A stretch of DNA of 64,000 nucleotides. It comes from Streptomyces sp. MUM 178J. GTDB taxonomy: Bacteria > Actinomycetota > Actinomycetes > Streptomycetales > Streptomycetaceae. The DNA lies in assembly GCF_022414575.1 (NCBI RefSeq), contig NZ_JADWYQ010000023.1, positions 1 to 64,000 on the forward strand, given 5' to 3'. A program made the translations under genes and the position numbers. The notes beneath the pieces were generated by a model. It saw only the letters and a program-made list of their open reading frames with translations, did not search any database and was not told the origin of the DNA. Every line of letters begins with the position of its first letter. Position 1 is the stretch's first letter. This document shows, piece by piece, positions 52,895 through 61,174 of the stretch.

Positions 52895-53350
52895 TCAGGA
52901 GGTGCGAGCGTCGTAGTTGTCGCGGTTTGCAAGGACCTCGGCCATGTGTGTCTGCGCCCAGTTCCTGAGCCCGCGCGTCATGTGGTGGAGCGAGCGGCCG
53001 AGGTCGGTCAGCTCGTAGGAGACGGTGACGGGGACGGTTGGCGTCGCGGTGCGGGTGAGGAGACCATCGCGTTCCAGTGACCGTAGCGTCTGGGTCAGCA
53101 TCTTCTGGCTGACCCCGGCCAGAAGACGAGAAATCTCGGAGTAACGCATCGCCTTCGGAGCGTCTGCCTGTGCTGCACCGGGCCGGCCAGGGCTGTCGTC
53201 GTCGCCCAACGCACACAGGATCAGGACGACCCACTTGTCCGAGATTCGGTCGAGCAGCTGCCGGCTGGGGCACCCTGCCAGGAAGGCGTTGTACTCCACC
53301 TTGGCCTGAGCCCTCTTCTGGGCCGCCTTCATCGTCGTCACTGATCGCAC
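52895..53350 (-). CDS. HxlR-family transcriptional regulator
   Basis: 151 residues from GTG 53350 (ATG 53333 is an alternative, giving MKAAQKRAQAK). CPSRQLLDRISDKWVVLILC is the HxlR signature with a sensor cysteine, followed by the winged helix (MRYSEISRLLAGVSQKMLTQ, LERDGLLTRTATPTVPVTVS). Divergent from the aldo/keto reductase gene, its probable target; a quinone or aldehyde stress sensor by analogy. Confidence 0.93.
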   Translation of the reverse strand: MRSVTTMKAAQKRAQAKVEYNAFLAGCPSRQLLDRISDKWVVLILCALGDDDSPGRPGAAQADAPKAMRYSEISRLLAGVSQKMLTQTLRSLERDGLLTRTATPTVPVTVSYELTDLGRSLHHMTRGLRNWAQTHMAEVLANRDNYDARTS

Positions 53351-53472
53351 CTCTCACCGATGGGTGGGTTACGCACTCCAAAGTGCCTACTTCCCGAAAG
53401 GAAGTTTCTCTCCAATGCTGATGCAGGGAGGCAGCAGGCGCCACCCCCAAGTGCACGACGAAAGGCAACACG

Positions 53473-54345
53473 ATGAGCACACCCTCCCCCTCCCTTCCCG
53501 GCGGCACCTGGACTCTGGGCGACCTGACCGTCACCCGGTTCGGCTACGGCGCCATGCAACTGGCCGGCCCGTGGGTCATGGGGCCGCCCGCCGACCGCGA
53601 TGGCGCCCTGGCCGTTCTGCATGAAGCGGTCGACTACGGCATCACCCACATCGACACCAGCGACGCCTACGGGCCGCGCGTCACCAACGAGTTGATCCGC
53701 CAGGCACTGCACCCCTATCCCGAGTCGCTGCACATCGCGACCAAGGTGGGCGCGACCCGCGACGCACAGGGCGGCTGGCCCACAGCCCGGCGACCCGAAG
53801 ATCTGCGCCGCCAGGTCCACGACAACCTCACATCCCTCCGGCTCGACACACTCGACCTGGTCAACCTCCGACTCGGCAACGCCGAAGGCCCCCAGCCCGG
53901 CCCGCTCGCCGAGGCGTTCGAGACGCTCGCAGAACTCCAGCAGCAAGGCCTGATCCGCCACCTCGGGGTCAGCAACGCCACCGAGGAGCAGGTCACCGAG
54001 GCACAGAGCATCGCGCCGATCGTGTGCGTGCAGAACATGTACAACCTCGCCCACCGCCACGACGACAAGCTCATCGACCGGCTCGCCACCGAAGGCGTCG
54101 CCTACGTACCCTTCTTCCCCCTCGGGGGCTTCACCCCGCTTCAGTCCTCGGCGCTCTCGGCGGTCGCCGCACGACTGCAGGCGACACCGATGTCCGTCGC
54201 ACTGGCCTGGCTGCTGCAGCGATCACCGAACATCCTGCTCATCCCCGGCACCTCATCGACCGCGCACCTGCGCGAGAACATAGCCGGCGCAGGGCTCTCC
54301 CTCTCTCATCAGGACGTGACCGAACTGGACGGCATCAGCCGCTGA
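53473..54345 (+). CDS. Aldo/keto reductase
   Basis: 290 residues from ATG 53473. Family motifs THIDTSDAYGPRVTNELI (catalytic Asp, Tyr), HIATKVGATRD (Lys), LGVSNATEEQV and ALAWLLQRSPNILLIPGTSS (NADPH). The usual catalytic His in the LHR position is an Asn (LVNLRLG). Cytoplasmic NADPH-dependent carbonyl reductase, likely induced through the adjacent HxlR regulator. Confidence 0.93.
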   Translation: MSTPSPSLPGGTWTLGDLTVTRFGYGAMQLAGPWVMGPPADRDGALAVLHEAVDYGITHIDTSDAYGPRVTNELIRQALHPYPESLHIATKVGATRDAQGGWPTARRPEDLRRQVHDNLTSLRLDTLDLVNLRLGNAEGPQPGPLAEAFETLAELQQQGLIRHLGVSNATEEQVTEAQSIAPIVCVQNMYNLAHRHDDKLIDRLATEGVAYVPFFPLGGFTPLQSSALSAVAARLQATPMSVALAWLLQRSPNILLIPGTSSTAHLRENIAGAGLSLSHQDVTELDGISR

Positions 54346-54759
54346 ACGCCCCAGAGCTGAACGACCCACAAGCCGCGACGGAAGCCACCGTTCAACTTCC
54401 GGCCCCGGTCACCTTCCCGTGACCGGGGCCGAAGGGACGATCCGCCCTCACCTGGATGACTTCAGATCATCAACCGTCAGGAACTTGTGCCCACCGGCGA
54501 TGGCAGCTCACCGGCGGTGGCACGGGGGTAGGCGTCGAGGTCTCCCCCGGCGCTTGGCGCACGAACCGCGAAAGGCCCGCGTCAGCGGCCTGGGCGTCGA
54601 CGAAGGGATGATGCCGGCTGGGCCGGGCGCGCCATGCAGGACGGCAACCGGGCCGCCCTCCCGATATCCCGCACGGTCATGTGTCCCGCATGGTAATGAT
54701 CGCGATGGGGTGATGGGTGGTCATGGGGGCCTCGCCGTCGGCAGGACCGGCTCACCGGT
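54346..54759. other. Region without a recognisable gene
   Basis: About 410 bases between the aldo/keto reductase and an IS481 remnant. Frames are open but give only low-complexity Arg/Pro-rich translations; no promoter or repeat was recognised. Confidence 0.5.
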
Positions 54760-55195
54760 CGAGTATGAAGGCGCCTCCGGCGGTCGCCAGGTCGGGGCCG
54801 AAGTCGACGGCCTTCCCGTCGTCCGGAGCCCCGGTGCAGGGCGAGCCGGGAGTGGTCGTCGACCGCCGTGTGCAGGTACGTGCAGCCGGCCTTCCCGGTG
54901 CCGGGACCGGCGTGCTTGGAGGCCTGTGCGGCTTCGGCGCCGCGGTCGTGCATCCGCCAGCCACCACCGGCGGGGATCCGGCCGAGCATCTTGACGTCGA
55001 CGTGGACCAGGTCGCCGACGCGGTCGTGCTCATGGCGGATGACTTCGCGCAGTTGCTCGCCGGTCCGCGGACCGATGCCGCGCAGTTGGCCGAGCCCCCG
55101 CCGGACGAGGGCTCGGTGCAGGTGGCCGGCACCGCGGTGATGCCGTGCAGCCTCTCCAGTTCGGCGGGAGCCGGGCGCCCGGCGTGAGCGGCTGT
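54760..55195 (-). pseudogene. IS481-family transposase remnant
   Basis: Minus-strand fragments in two frames: DLVHVDVKMLGRIPAGGGWR, GAEAAQASKHAGPGTGKAGC, TYLHTAVDDHSRLAL, then after a frameshift DDGKAVDFGPDLATAGGAFI. This is the rve catalytic core of IS481 integrases (HVDVKKLGRIPDGGGW, TAVDDHSRLAY). Both ends are missing. Confidence 0.85.
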
Positions 55196-55203
55196 GCGTG
55201 GCG

Positions 55204-55600
55204 TCAGCGTGCGAACTTTTCGATGGCCTCCGGGGTGACGGGGGTGAAGAAGTTGACGAGATTGCCGTCGGGGTCGCGGAACAGCAGCGACCGGTTGCCC
55301 CAGGGCATCGTGGTGGGCTCGTTGACGAAGTCGGTGACAAGGCCGGTCAGGTTCTGGTGAACGCGGTCCACGTCGTCGACGAGGAACTCGGTGATCACGC
55401 TGTGGTTGTCCGCCGGGCGGGCGGAGCCCGGGGCGAACAGCGGGACGGTGCGGGTGCTGGCGATCGCGAGGGTTGCGCCCGCGGTCTTGAGTTCGGCGAA
55501 GTCCTCGGTGGCCCGTATCGCCTGCATCCCTGTGGCTCGCTCGTAGAACTCGACGAGGCGCGCGACGTCGCTGGTGATGAGGGGCTGCTGCGTGATCAGG
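55204..55600 (-). pseudogene. VOC/glyoxalase-family gene truncated by IS3
   Basis: Reads ITSDVARLVEFYERATGMQA, LAIASTRTVPLFAPGSARPA, SVITEFLVDDVDRVH, MPWGNRSLLFRDPDGNLVNF. A single VOC domain with FRDPDGNLVNFF at the end. The frame is open up to the IS3 left end near 55600 but has no start codon there before a stop inside the IS, so the first ten or so residues are lost. Confidence 0.8.
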
Positions 55601-55611
55601 TGACAGCGGGT

Positions 55612-56502
55612 TTATGCAGCCAGTGCTGCGGGTGGGGTCATGATGGTCTCGAACTCGATGGGGGTCAATCGGGCCAGGCGTCTTTGGCGTCGGCGGCGGT
55701 GGTAGGTGCGTTCGATCCAGGTCACGATCGCGGTCCGCAACTCCTGGCGGGTGGCCCAGGTCCGGCGGTCGAGGACGTTCTTCTGCAGCAGCGCGAAGAA
55801 GCTCTCCATGGCCGCGTTGTCACCGGCCGCGCCGACCCGGCCCATCGAGCCGACCAGACCGTTTCGGGTCAAGACGGACACGAATTTCCTGGCGCGAAAT
55901 TGCGATCCGCGATCGGAATGCACCACGCATCCGGCCACGCGGCCGCGGCGGTCTATCGCGGACTGCAGGGCGTTCACCGCGAGGCGGGACTTCATCCGGG
56001 CGTCGATGGAATAGCCCACGATCCGGCCCGAGAACACGTCCTTGACCGCGCACAAATACAACTTGCCCTCGCCGGTGGGGTGTTCGGTGATATCGGTCAG
56101 CCACAGCCGGTTGGGTGCCGGGGCGGTGAAGTCCCGTTGCACCTTGTCGTCGTGCACGGGCGGGCCGGCCTTGGCGTTCTTGCCGCGGCCCTTTCGCTTG
56201 CCGAACACGCTCCACCAACCGTTGTCGCGGCAGATCCGCCACGCGGTCCGCTCGGCCATCACCTCACCGACCGCGCGGGCTTCGTCCACCAGGAAGCGAT
56301 GGCCGAACTCCGGATCGTCGCGATGCGCGTCGAACAGCGCGTTGGCCCGGTATGCCTCGGCCAGGTCGGCGTCGGTGACCGGCCTCTTCAGCCACCGGTA
56401 ATACGGCTGGCGGGCCAGATTCAGCACCCGGCACGTCACCGCCACCGGCACCCGACGAGGGGCATCCGGGGCGGCCAGCTCGCGGACGAGCGGGTACATC
56501 AT
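55612..56502 (-). CDS. IS3-family transposase OrfB
   Basis: 296 residues with HTH_21 domain (NLARQPYYRWLKRPVTDADL) and the rve DDE core: LWLTDITEHPTGEGKLYLCA, VVHSDRGSQFRARKF, GAAGDNAAMESFFALLQKN. Starts at ATG overlapping the orfA stop (ATGA), so it is made by coupling or by frameshifting. Confidence 0.95.
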   Translation of the reverse strand: MMYPLVRELAAPDAPRRVPVAVTCRVLNLARQPYYRWLKRPVTDADLAEAYRANALFDAHRDDPEFGHRFLVDEARAVGEVMAERTAWRICRDNGWWSVFGKRKGRGKNAKAGPPVHDDKVQRDFTAPAPNRLWLTDITEHPTGEGKLYLCAVKDVFSGRIVGYSIDARMKSRLAVNALQSAIDRRGRVAGCVVHSDRGSQFRARKFVSVLTRNGLVGSMGRVGAAGDNAAMESFFALLQKNVLDRRTWATRQELRTAIVTWIERTYHRRRRQRRLARLTPIEFETIMTPPAALAA

Positions 56503-56810
56503 TTTCCCGGCAGGTTCGCCTGCGACAGATAGGCCGCGGCCCTGCGCAGGACCTCGTTCTCCTGTTCCAGCAGCCGGATCCGCTTGCGGGCCTCAGCCAG
56601 CTCCGCAGCCTCGCTCGTCGCCGAGGCGGACCCAGCGGCCGGGGTCGCCTCGCCGCGCTCCTCGGCCTCGGCACGGCGGATCCACTTCGTCAACGAGGCG
56701 GGATGCACGCCGAAATCGGCGGCGATCTGTTCCAGTGTGACGCCGGGCTCGCGGCTTCGCGCGACCCGCACAACGTCCTCGCGGAACTCCTTCGGATACG
56801 GCTTGGGCAT
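56499..56810 (-). CDS. IS3-family transposase OrfA
   Basis: 103 residues: HTH (MPKPYPKEFREDVVRVARSR, LEQIAADFGVHPASLTKWIR) and a leucine-zipper-like tail (ELAEARKRIRLLEQENEVLR), as usual for OrfA. Confidence 0.95.
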   Translation of the reverse strand: MPKPYPKEFREDVVRVARSREPGVTLEQIAADFGVHPASLTKWIRRAEAEERGEATPAAGSASATSEAAELAEARKRIRLLEQENEVLRRAAAYLSQANLPGK

Positions 56811-56847
56811 TGCGACATCCTTCCAGCCCGCCGTTCAGCGAGCCAGA

Positions 56848-57615
56848 TCAGGTGTCACCCAACCCTGCAGCAGTCCCGACTGCACCCTCCCCGACCAGCA
56901 ATTCGTTGACACAGCGCCTCATCCGCCCCAAAAGGTCGAGCCGAGCTGTGTGATCCTGAAAGAGGTGATCCCCCCTCTCCACGACTTCGACACCGATCCC
57001 TTCCTCCTGAAGATGCGAAGCGCGCGATGCACCACGGTCGTTACTCCCGACGATGACTCGGACAGGGATACCGCGGGCTAGTAGCGCTCCCCGTGGGCGG
57101 CACCTACTCAGATCTTCAGCGAAGCCGGGCGGCAGATCATGCTCTGCTTCCCTGGCCCAACGAGGCGGCCAGGGACGGGCGTCACCGTCCGCCAGATCGC
57201 TCGAAATGGCGATGACTCCGCAGGTCCGAGGCCCAGTGAGCGCACCCTGCGCCGCCGCAATGGCCCCTAGGCTTATCCCACAGTAGATCAGGGGCAGATC
57301 GGCATACTTCTTCAGGTGGACCCCTTCCGCAACCGCACGAACATCCTGCGCCATTGTCGAGACAGTCGGCTGTCCGGGCGCAATGGACGAGTCGCCGCAG
57401 CCTCTGGCGTCGAACCGGGCCACGGCGATCCCCGACTCGGCGAGCGTCTCGGCGAGCTGGCGTTGCAAGCCGCCAGGACCCAGCATGTCACCCGTTAGGC
57501 CGTGGCAGATGATAACGAGGGCGCGCGGGTTCGCTGGTGCATTCAGTGTGCAGGCGATCCACTCGGTTTCGCCCAACTGAGTCAGGAACTCCGACGACGT
57601 CGCTTCGAGCCTCAT
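56848..57615 (-). CDS. Alpha/beta hydrolase
   Basis: 255 residues. Oxyanion strand VIICHGLTGD (His38), nucleophile elbow GISLG (Ser115), and late GSNDRGAS and ERGDHLFQDH that could carry Asp and His. All triad positions look intact. The last residues (GLGDT and TGA) fall in the IS3 terminal repeat, so the natural C-terminus may have been altered by the insertion. Last gene of the 57-64 kb operon; overlaps the pyrophosphatase-like gene by 4 bases. Confidence 0.85.
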   Translation of the reverse strand: MRLEATSSEFLTQLGETEWIACTLNAPANPRALVIICHGLTGDMLGPGGLQRQLAETLAESGIAVARFDARGCGDSSIAPGQPTVSTMAQDVRAVAEGVHLKKYADLPLIYCGISLGAIAAAQGALTGPRTCGVIAISSDLADGDARPWPPRWAREAEHDLPPGFAEDLSRCRPRGALLARGIPVRVIVGSNDRGASRASHLQEEGIGVEVVERGDHLFQDHTARLDLLGRMRRCVNELLVGEGAVGTAAGLGDT

Positions 57616-58001
57616 GGCGCGGGTACCGGTTCCGGGCGCCGGACCACCAGTACCGCCTGGGGCTGCGGGGAATAGAAGCGGTCAATGAGGTCGATCTCGG
57701 CTTCGTTGCAGTTCCAGACGATCTTCACTTCCGAATTCATCTTGACTGGATCAAACGTACAGAGCAGCGCGGTGGTGCCCAGGCCGAGCGTCTGGCCGAC
57801 CCAGATGTCGATCCCCGAGTCATCTCCGCCGTCGGTCCCTTCTACATAGCCGTAATCGAGTGGATACACATACTCCGGCACTTTCGGGTGCCCTGTACCA
57901 CCTGCACGGTCAATGGCGATCGATCCGCCCTCGACGAGACGGTCGAAGTGCTCCCAGATCGACATACGCGCGTACTCGACGATCTTTTCCTTGGATAGCA
58001 C
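57612..58001 (-). CDS. Inorganic-pyrophosphatase-like protein with altered metal site
   Basis: 129 residues from GTG 58001, shorter than normal PPases (about 165-180). Family cues: IDRAGGTGHPKVPEYVYPLD, YGYVEGTDGGDDSGIDIWVG. In the PPase signature D-x-D-P-x-D the second Asp is Ser62 and Pro is Gly63 (D60-D-S-G-I-D65), and the C-terminal YKxR region is missing. It may bind a pyrophosphate-containing substrate such as a nucleotide without acting as a normal PPase. Confidence 0.75.
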   Translation of the reverse strand: MLSKEKIVEYARMSIWEHFDRLVEGGSIAIDRAGGTGHPKVPEYVYPLDYGYVEGTDGGDDSGIDIWVGQTLGLGTTALLCTFDPVKMNSEVKIVWNCNEAEIDLIDRFYSPQPQAVLVVRRPEPVPAP

Positions 58002-58034
58002 CTTGCCTGCGCCTTTCTTTGGTGATCTCGCTGT

Positions 58035-58787
58035 TCACATCAGGTCTTGCCGAGTGGCCGTCTTCGGGCCGGCCACGGAGTGCGCGAGGACTCTGCTGCG
58101 CGGCAGCCGACCGCCTTCGACGTAGTAGCGGCAGGTGGCCGTCGCCCGCTCCCCCGGGGTGTCAGCGGCGAGTGGCGTGGTCCAGTGGACGAGCTCGGCG
58201 TGCTTCATGACGAGGAGGTCCCCTTGCTGCAGATCAGCCTCCGTGCCGTCTTCGAAGACTAGGGCGCCACCGTACTCTGCGGGAGGCGCGGCAACACAGA
58301 TCATGATCTGGTAGTCGCCCGTGGTGTCATCGTGAGGTGCGATCGAATCGCCGGCGCCATACCGGTTCACCCAGCGCCGTGTTGTGATGGTGTTCTCAGC
58401 GAAGCTGGCGATCTCCGCGATCCCGGCGATGAATCCAGGGGCTAGACACAGCGCTGAGAACGGGTCCTTGGCCGCTGTCTCGGCCAGCGGGAGGTACTCG
58501 TTGTCGATGAGATCGATTTGCCACTTGCCCTCTGCCGCTTCGACCCGCTCGGTCACGATGGTGGTGCGTTCACGTAGGAACAGGTCGAGGTCGGCACAGA
58601 TCCCCTTGGGGAGGAATCCCTTGAGGTGCCCGATGGAGGTCTCAGCCACCTGGGTGGCGAGCCCTTCCCGCGCGTCGCGTATCCGGTCTCCGGCAGCGAG
58701 GACCTCTGTCGCTATGCGCCAGCGTGCGGCTGAGTCCTCCTTGCAGAGGTAGTCGGCGAAGGTCTGCGCCTCGTCACTGGTCCACAT
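58035..58787 (-). CDS. 2-oxoglutarate/Fe(II) oxygenase-like protein
   Basis: 250 residues from ATG 58787 with AAGGAGCG. The C-terminal half is a double-stranded beta-helix with RYGAGDSIAPHDDTTGDYQI (H152-x-D154 iron ligands), GALVFEDG, a distal His in LLVMKHAELVHWTTPL (H201) and ERATATCRYY (2OG-binding Arg). Prolyl-hydroxylase-like pattern. The N-terminal 100 residues are helical and unassigned. A likely tailoring hydroxylase in the operon. Confidence 0.78.
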   Translation of the reverse strand: MWTSDEAQTFADYLCKEDSAARWRIATEVLAAGDRIRDAREGLATQVAETSIGHLKGFLPKGICADLDLFLRERTTIVTERVEAAEGKWQIDLIDNEYLPLAETAAKDPFSALCLAPGFIAGIAEIASFAENTITTRRWVNRYGAGDSIAPHDDTTGDYQIMICVAAPPAEYGGALVFEDGTEADLQQGDLLVMKHAELVHWTTPLAADTPGERATATCRYYVEGGRLPRSRVLAHSVAGPKTATRQDLM

Positions 58788-58814
58788 GGTTCGCTCCTTG
58801 CTGTGAGAAGACGG

Positions 58815-59465
58815 TCACACACAGAGATTCAGCATGCGTGTGCAGAGTTCCGCGCGTTGCGTGCGCGTCAGGTGCGTCGGCTCGTCGAGGAACCACGCAT
58901 GGGCTGGGGCCGGCGCTTGATGGGCGCACAGTTCGAGCTCACACAGGACCTCAGGGACGTACTCGATCCCGCCCGCGCAGCGGGATTCGATACCAAGATC
59001 CTCGATGACCACCTCGAAGCCGCCCTGCACATGGTCCGCTGGCCTGAACGGTTGGCCGATGCCGACAGCGCTCAGCAGCCGGCGTACGGTCTCTGGGCCC
59101 ACCGGCCGCACTGCGACCAACTCGTAGTCCGATGTCGCCGGTACGGTCAGTGCGGATGCACCACGAGCGACCACTATGACGCGGTTGGCTATGGTGCGCA
59201 GATAGGCGATCGCTGCTGCCGCCTGTCGTCGCCACTCTAGGGGCGATTGAACCCCTGAATCGTTGCCGCATCCGGACATCTCGGGTCGTAGGCAGGCGAT
59301 GCCTTGCCCAGTCAGCGCACGGGCCAACTCCGCCCAAAGGTAGTTAATGCCCGAGCGGGGCTCCCCCATTCCGGGAAGGACCAGCACAGCTGTATCCCGC
59401 GTGCCCGCATGCCACAGGACCGGTCGCTGGAGACCTGGGACTCGGAGGAACAAGGGGGCGGTCAC
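58815..59465 (-). CDS. Alpha/beta-hydrolase-fold protein with degenerate active site
   Basis: 216 residues from GTG 59465 (overlaps the kinase stop). VLVLPGMGEPRSG, LARALTGQGIACLRPEMSGC and VVARGASALTVPA follow the order of an alpha/beta hydrolase, but the nucleophile elbow is G-A-S104-A-L rather than G-x-S-x-G, and no convincing late Asp/His is visible. It may be a binding protein or a specialised acyltransferase/thioesterase. Function unassigned. Confidence 0.6.
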   Translation of the reverse strand: MTAPLFLRVPGLQRPVLWHAGTRDTAVLVLPGMGEPRSGINYLWAELARALTGQGIACLRPEMSGCGNDSGVQSPLEWRRQAAAAIAYLRTIANRVIVVARGASALTVPATSDYELVAVRPVGPETVRRLLSAVGIGQPFRPADHVQGGFEVVIEDLGIESRCAGGIEYVPEVLCELELCAHQAPAPAHAWFLDEPTHLTRTQRAELCTRMLNLCV

Positions 59466-60082
59466 AGGACACCGGCCAGGGAAGCGATCGAGGCTGCCAC
59501 CACGTCCTCGACGGGTGCGGTGCCGTCGATCTGTGACACCTGGCTCGTCCGGGCCAGCACGTGATCGAACTCTCGGGCTGCCCTGTGAAGCAACGGGAGT
59601 TGGTCGAAGACGCCCTGTGACTCCCCGCGCGAGGCGATCCGCGACATCGCCGTGTCCGGGTCCACCCGGATGTGGAGAGTGCGGTCAGGGGTGGGCAGCG
59701 CGTCGAGGAGTGGCGCAACCGCCGACAGGTCGATACCGAAGACCGCCTGGTTGGCGAGGTGGGAGGCAAGGTACCGGTCGCAGACGACCGTACGGCCCTC
59801 GGCCAAAGCAGGAATCACCTCGTCGGCCACCATCCCGACGAAGGAGTACGTCAGGTGCACCGCATAGATGTCCAGGTGGGGCTGCATGCCTGCGGTGGCC
59901 GTGCCGGACAGTCGGGCCGCGCTCTTCAGGCGGGCCAGACCGGGCTGTCCGGCCGCAAGCGGGCGGAGTACGACTGCGGTCCGGCCTGTCTCGCACAGGT
60001 GGTCGGCCAGGCGGGCGGCGACGGTGGACTTGCCAGAACCGTCGATCCCTTCGACCACAATGAGTCTGCCAGGGTTGCTCAC
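59462..60082 (-). CDS. Thymidylate-kinase-like nucleoside monophosphate kinase
   Basis: 206 residues from GTG 60082. P-loop EGIDGSGKST (11-20), DRY motif VVCDRYLASH (102-104), and a LID-like FDQL segment. The canonical REPGGT substrate loop of dTMP kinases is replaced by RPLAAGQPGLARL, so specificity may differ. In an operon with another NMP-kinase-like gene it may phosphorylate an unusual nucleotide or supply precursors. Confidence 0.85.
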   Translation of the reverse strand: MSNPGRLIVVEGIDGSGKSTVAARLADHLCETGRTAVVLRPLAAGQPGLARLKSAARLSGTATAGMQPHLDIYAVHLTYSFVGMVADEVIPALAEGRTVVCDRYLASHLANQAVFGIDLSAVAPLLDALPTPDRTLHIRVDPDTAMSRIASRGESQGVFDQLPLLHRAAREFDHVLARTSQVSQIDGTAPVEDVVAASIASLAGVL

Positions 60083-60112
60083 GTCGACTCCCGGTTCGGA
60101 TGGTTGCGCTGT

Positions 60113-61141
60113 TCAGAGCCCATGCCGCAGGAACTCCTCGTCGACCTCTGGGATGTCCCGGGCGCCGACGGCCGCGAAGTGACGGACGGTTTGTCGTGAC
60201 GTGTCGACGGCGAACTGCGTCACCACTCCCGGTGTGAACGTTTCCTCGGTCACCTGGACCGCAGCGTCACGCGTGAGGCCGTAGGTCATCAGTTCGGACT
60301 GTACGGCTGAGCAGTCCGGGTTCAGGAAGGCATGGATCAGCTGCGGCACCAGCAGGCCGGCGGCGCGTCGCTGGGTCTGCGACAGCTGGCTGTACAGGTG
60401 ACGCAGGAACAGTGCGAAGTAGGTGTGGTGGCGTCCTTCGTCCATTGCGTGGTCTTGGACCACTTGCCTGACGGCCGGCACCAGGGACTCTTCATCAGGC
60501 AGTTGGCTGAGGGTCGCCGAGATGAGGGTCTCAGAAACGATGACGAACAGCATCTCCGCCAACGGGCGGAGTCCTGGTTCGAGTTGGCTCTGAATCTCGT
60601 GGAGTCGTCGCAGGAAGTACGGCTGGTTGGGCAGCAGAGGCTGGACGCCAGTGCGGCGGACCGCCTGCTCCATAAGGTCTGCCGAGAAGAGCCCGTGATA
60701 CGCCTCATCGCAGTAGATCTTGTGCGCGTCCAGTCGCATCTGGGCAGGAACGTCGACCCCGGTCGTGTTGTAGGCGATGGCCAGCACGGTGCGGTTGACG
60801 ACCAGGTGCTCCAGCTTCATGGTGAAGTCGAGATACCGGTATAGGTGCTGGATGAGGATGTGGTCCTGCACCTGTGCGGGCAGCGCCTTCACCAGAGGGT
60901 GGCCGGCCACCGGAACTAGCTCTGGTGAGAAGTACTGCTTTCCCTCGTCCTCGTCGGCGATGAGCCGCCTGGGCGTGGAGCGCACACTCGATCGCTCGTA
61001 CCAGCTGCGGAACGGGCTCGAGTAGGACTCGTCCGCCAGCTCAGGCCGCGTGTCTTCCGTGCTCACCGCGTTCAGGATCTGCTGCTTGGGGCAAGCGAGC
61101 GCCAGCTCACAACCCACGAACAGCCCGATGATTCCACACAT
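60113..61141 (-). CDS. AurF-type diiron N-oxygenase
   Basis: 342 residues from ATG 61141, with a near-perfect AAAGGAGGT site nine bases upstream. All seven iron-ligand positions of AurF can be placed with matching spacing: E111, E146-x-x-H149, E204, H231, E235-x-x-H238 (AurF: 101, 136/139, 196, 223, 227/230). Key segments: LEHLVVNRTVLAIAYN, CDEAYHGLF, DHAMDEGRHHTYF. AurF relatives oxidise aryl-amines to nitroso/nitro groups or hydroxylamines. The first seven residues MCGIIGL oddly mimic a class II amidotransferase, without its domain. Confidence 0.87.
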   Translation of the reverse strand: MCGIIGLFVGCELALACPKQQILNAVSTEDTRPELADESYSSPFRSWYERSSVRSTPRRLIADEDEGKQYFSPELVPVAGHPLVKALPAQVQDHILIQHLYRYLDFTMKLEHLVVNRTVLAIAYNTTGVDVPAQMRLDAHKIYCDEAYHGLFSADLMEQAVRRTGVQPLLPNQPYFLRRLHEIQSQLEPGLRPLAEMLFVIVSETLISATLSQLPDEESLVPAVRQVVQDHAMDEGRHHTYFALFLRHLYSQLSQTQRRAAGLLVPQLIHAFLNPDCSAVQSELMTYGLTRDAAVQVTEETFTPGVVTQFAVDTSRQTVRHFAAVGARDIPEVDEEFLRHGL

Positions 61142-61174
61142 GGTAGATCGACCTCCTTTCTCCCCGGTTCGATA

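Larger units (their letters stand above)
55601..56857 (-). mobile_element. IS3-family insertion sequence
   Basis: Contains orfA (56499-56810) and orfB (55612-56502). Ends are only roughly placed: TGACAGCGGG near 55601 and, on the opposite strand, TGACACCTGA near 56857. The right end overlaps the last codons of the neighbouring hydrolase gene and the left end cuts a VOC gene. Confidence 0.75.

Noticed and set aside
60113..61141. N-terminal MCGIIGL suggested a class II glutamine amidotransferase
   Set aside because: Only the first seven residues match; no amidotransferase domain follows and the diiron ligands explain the protein.
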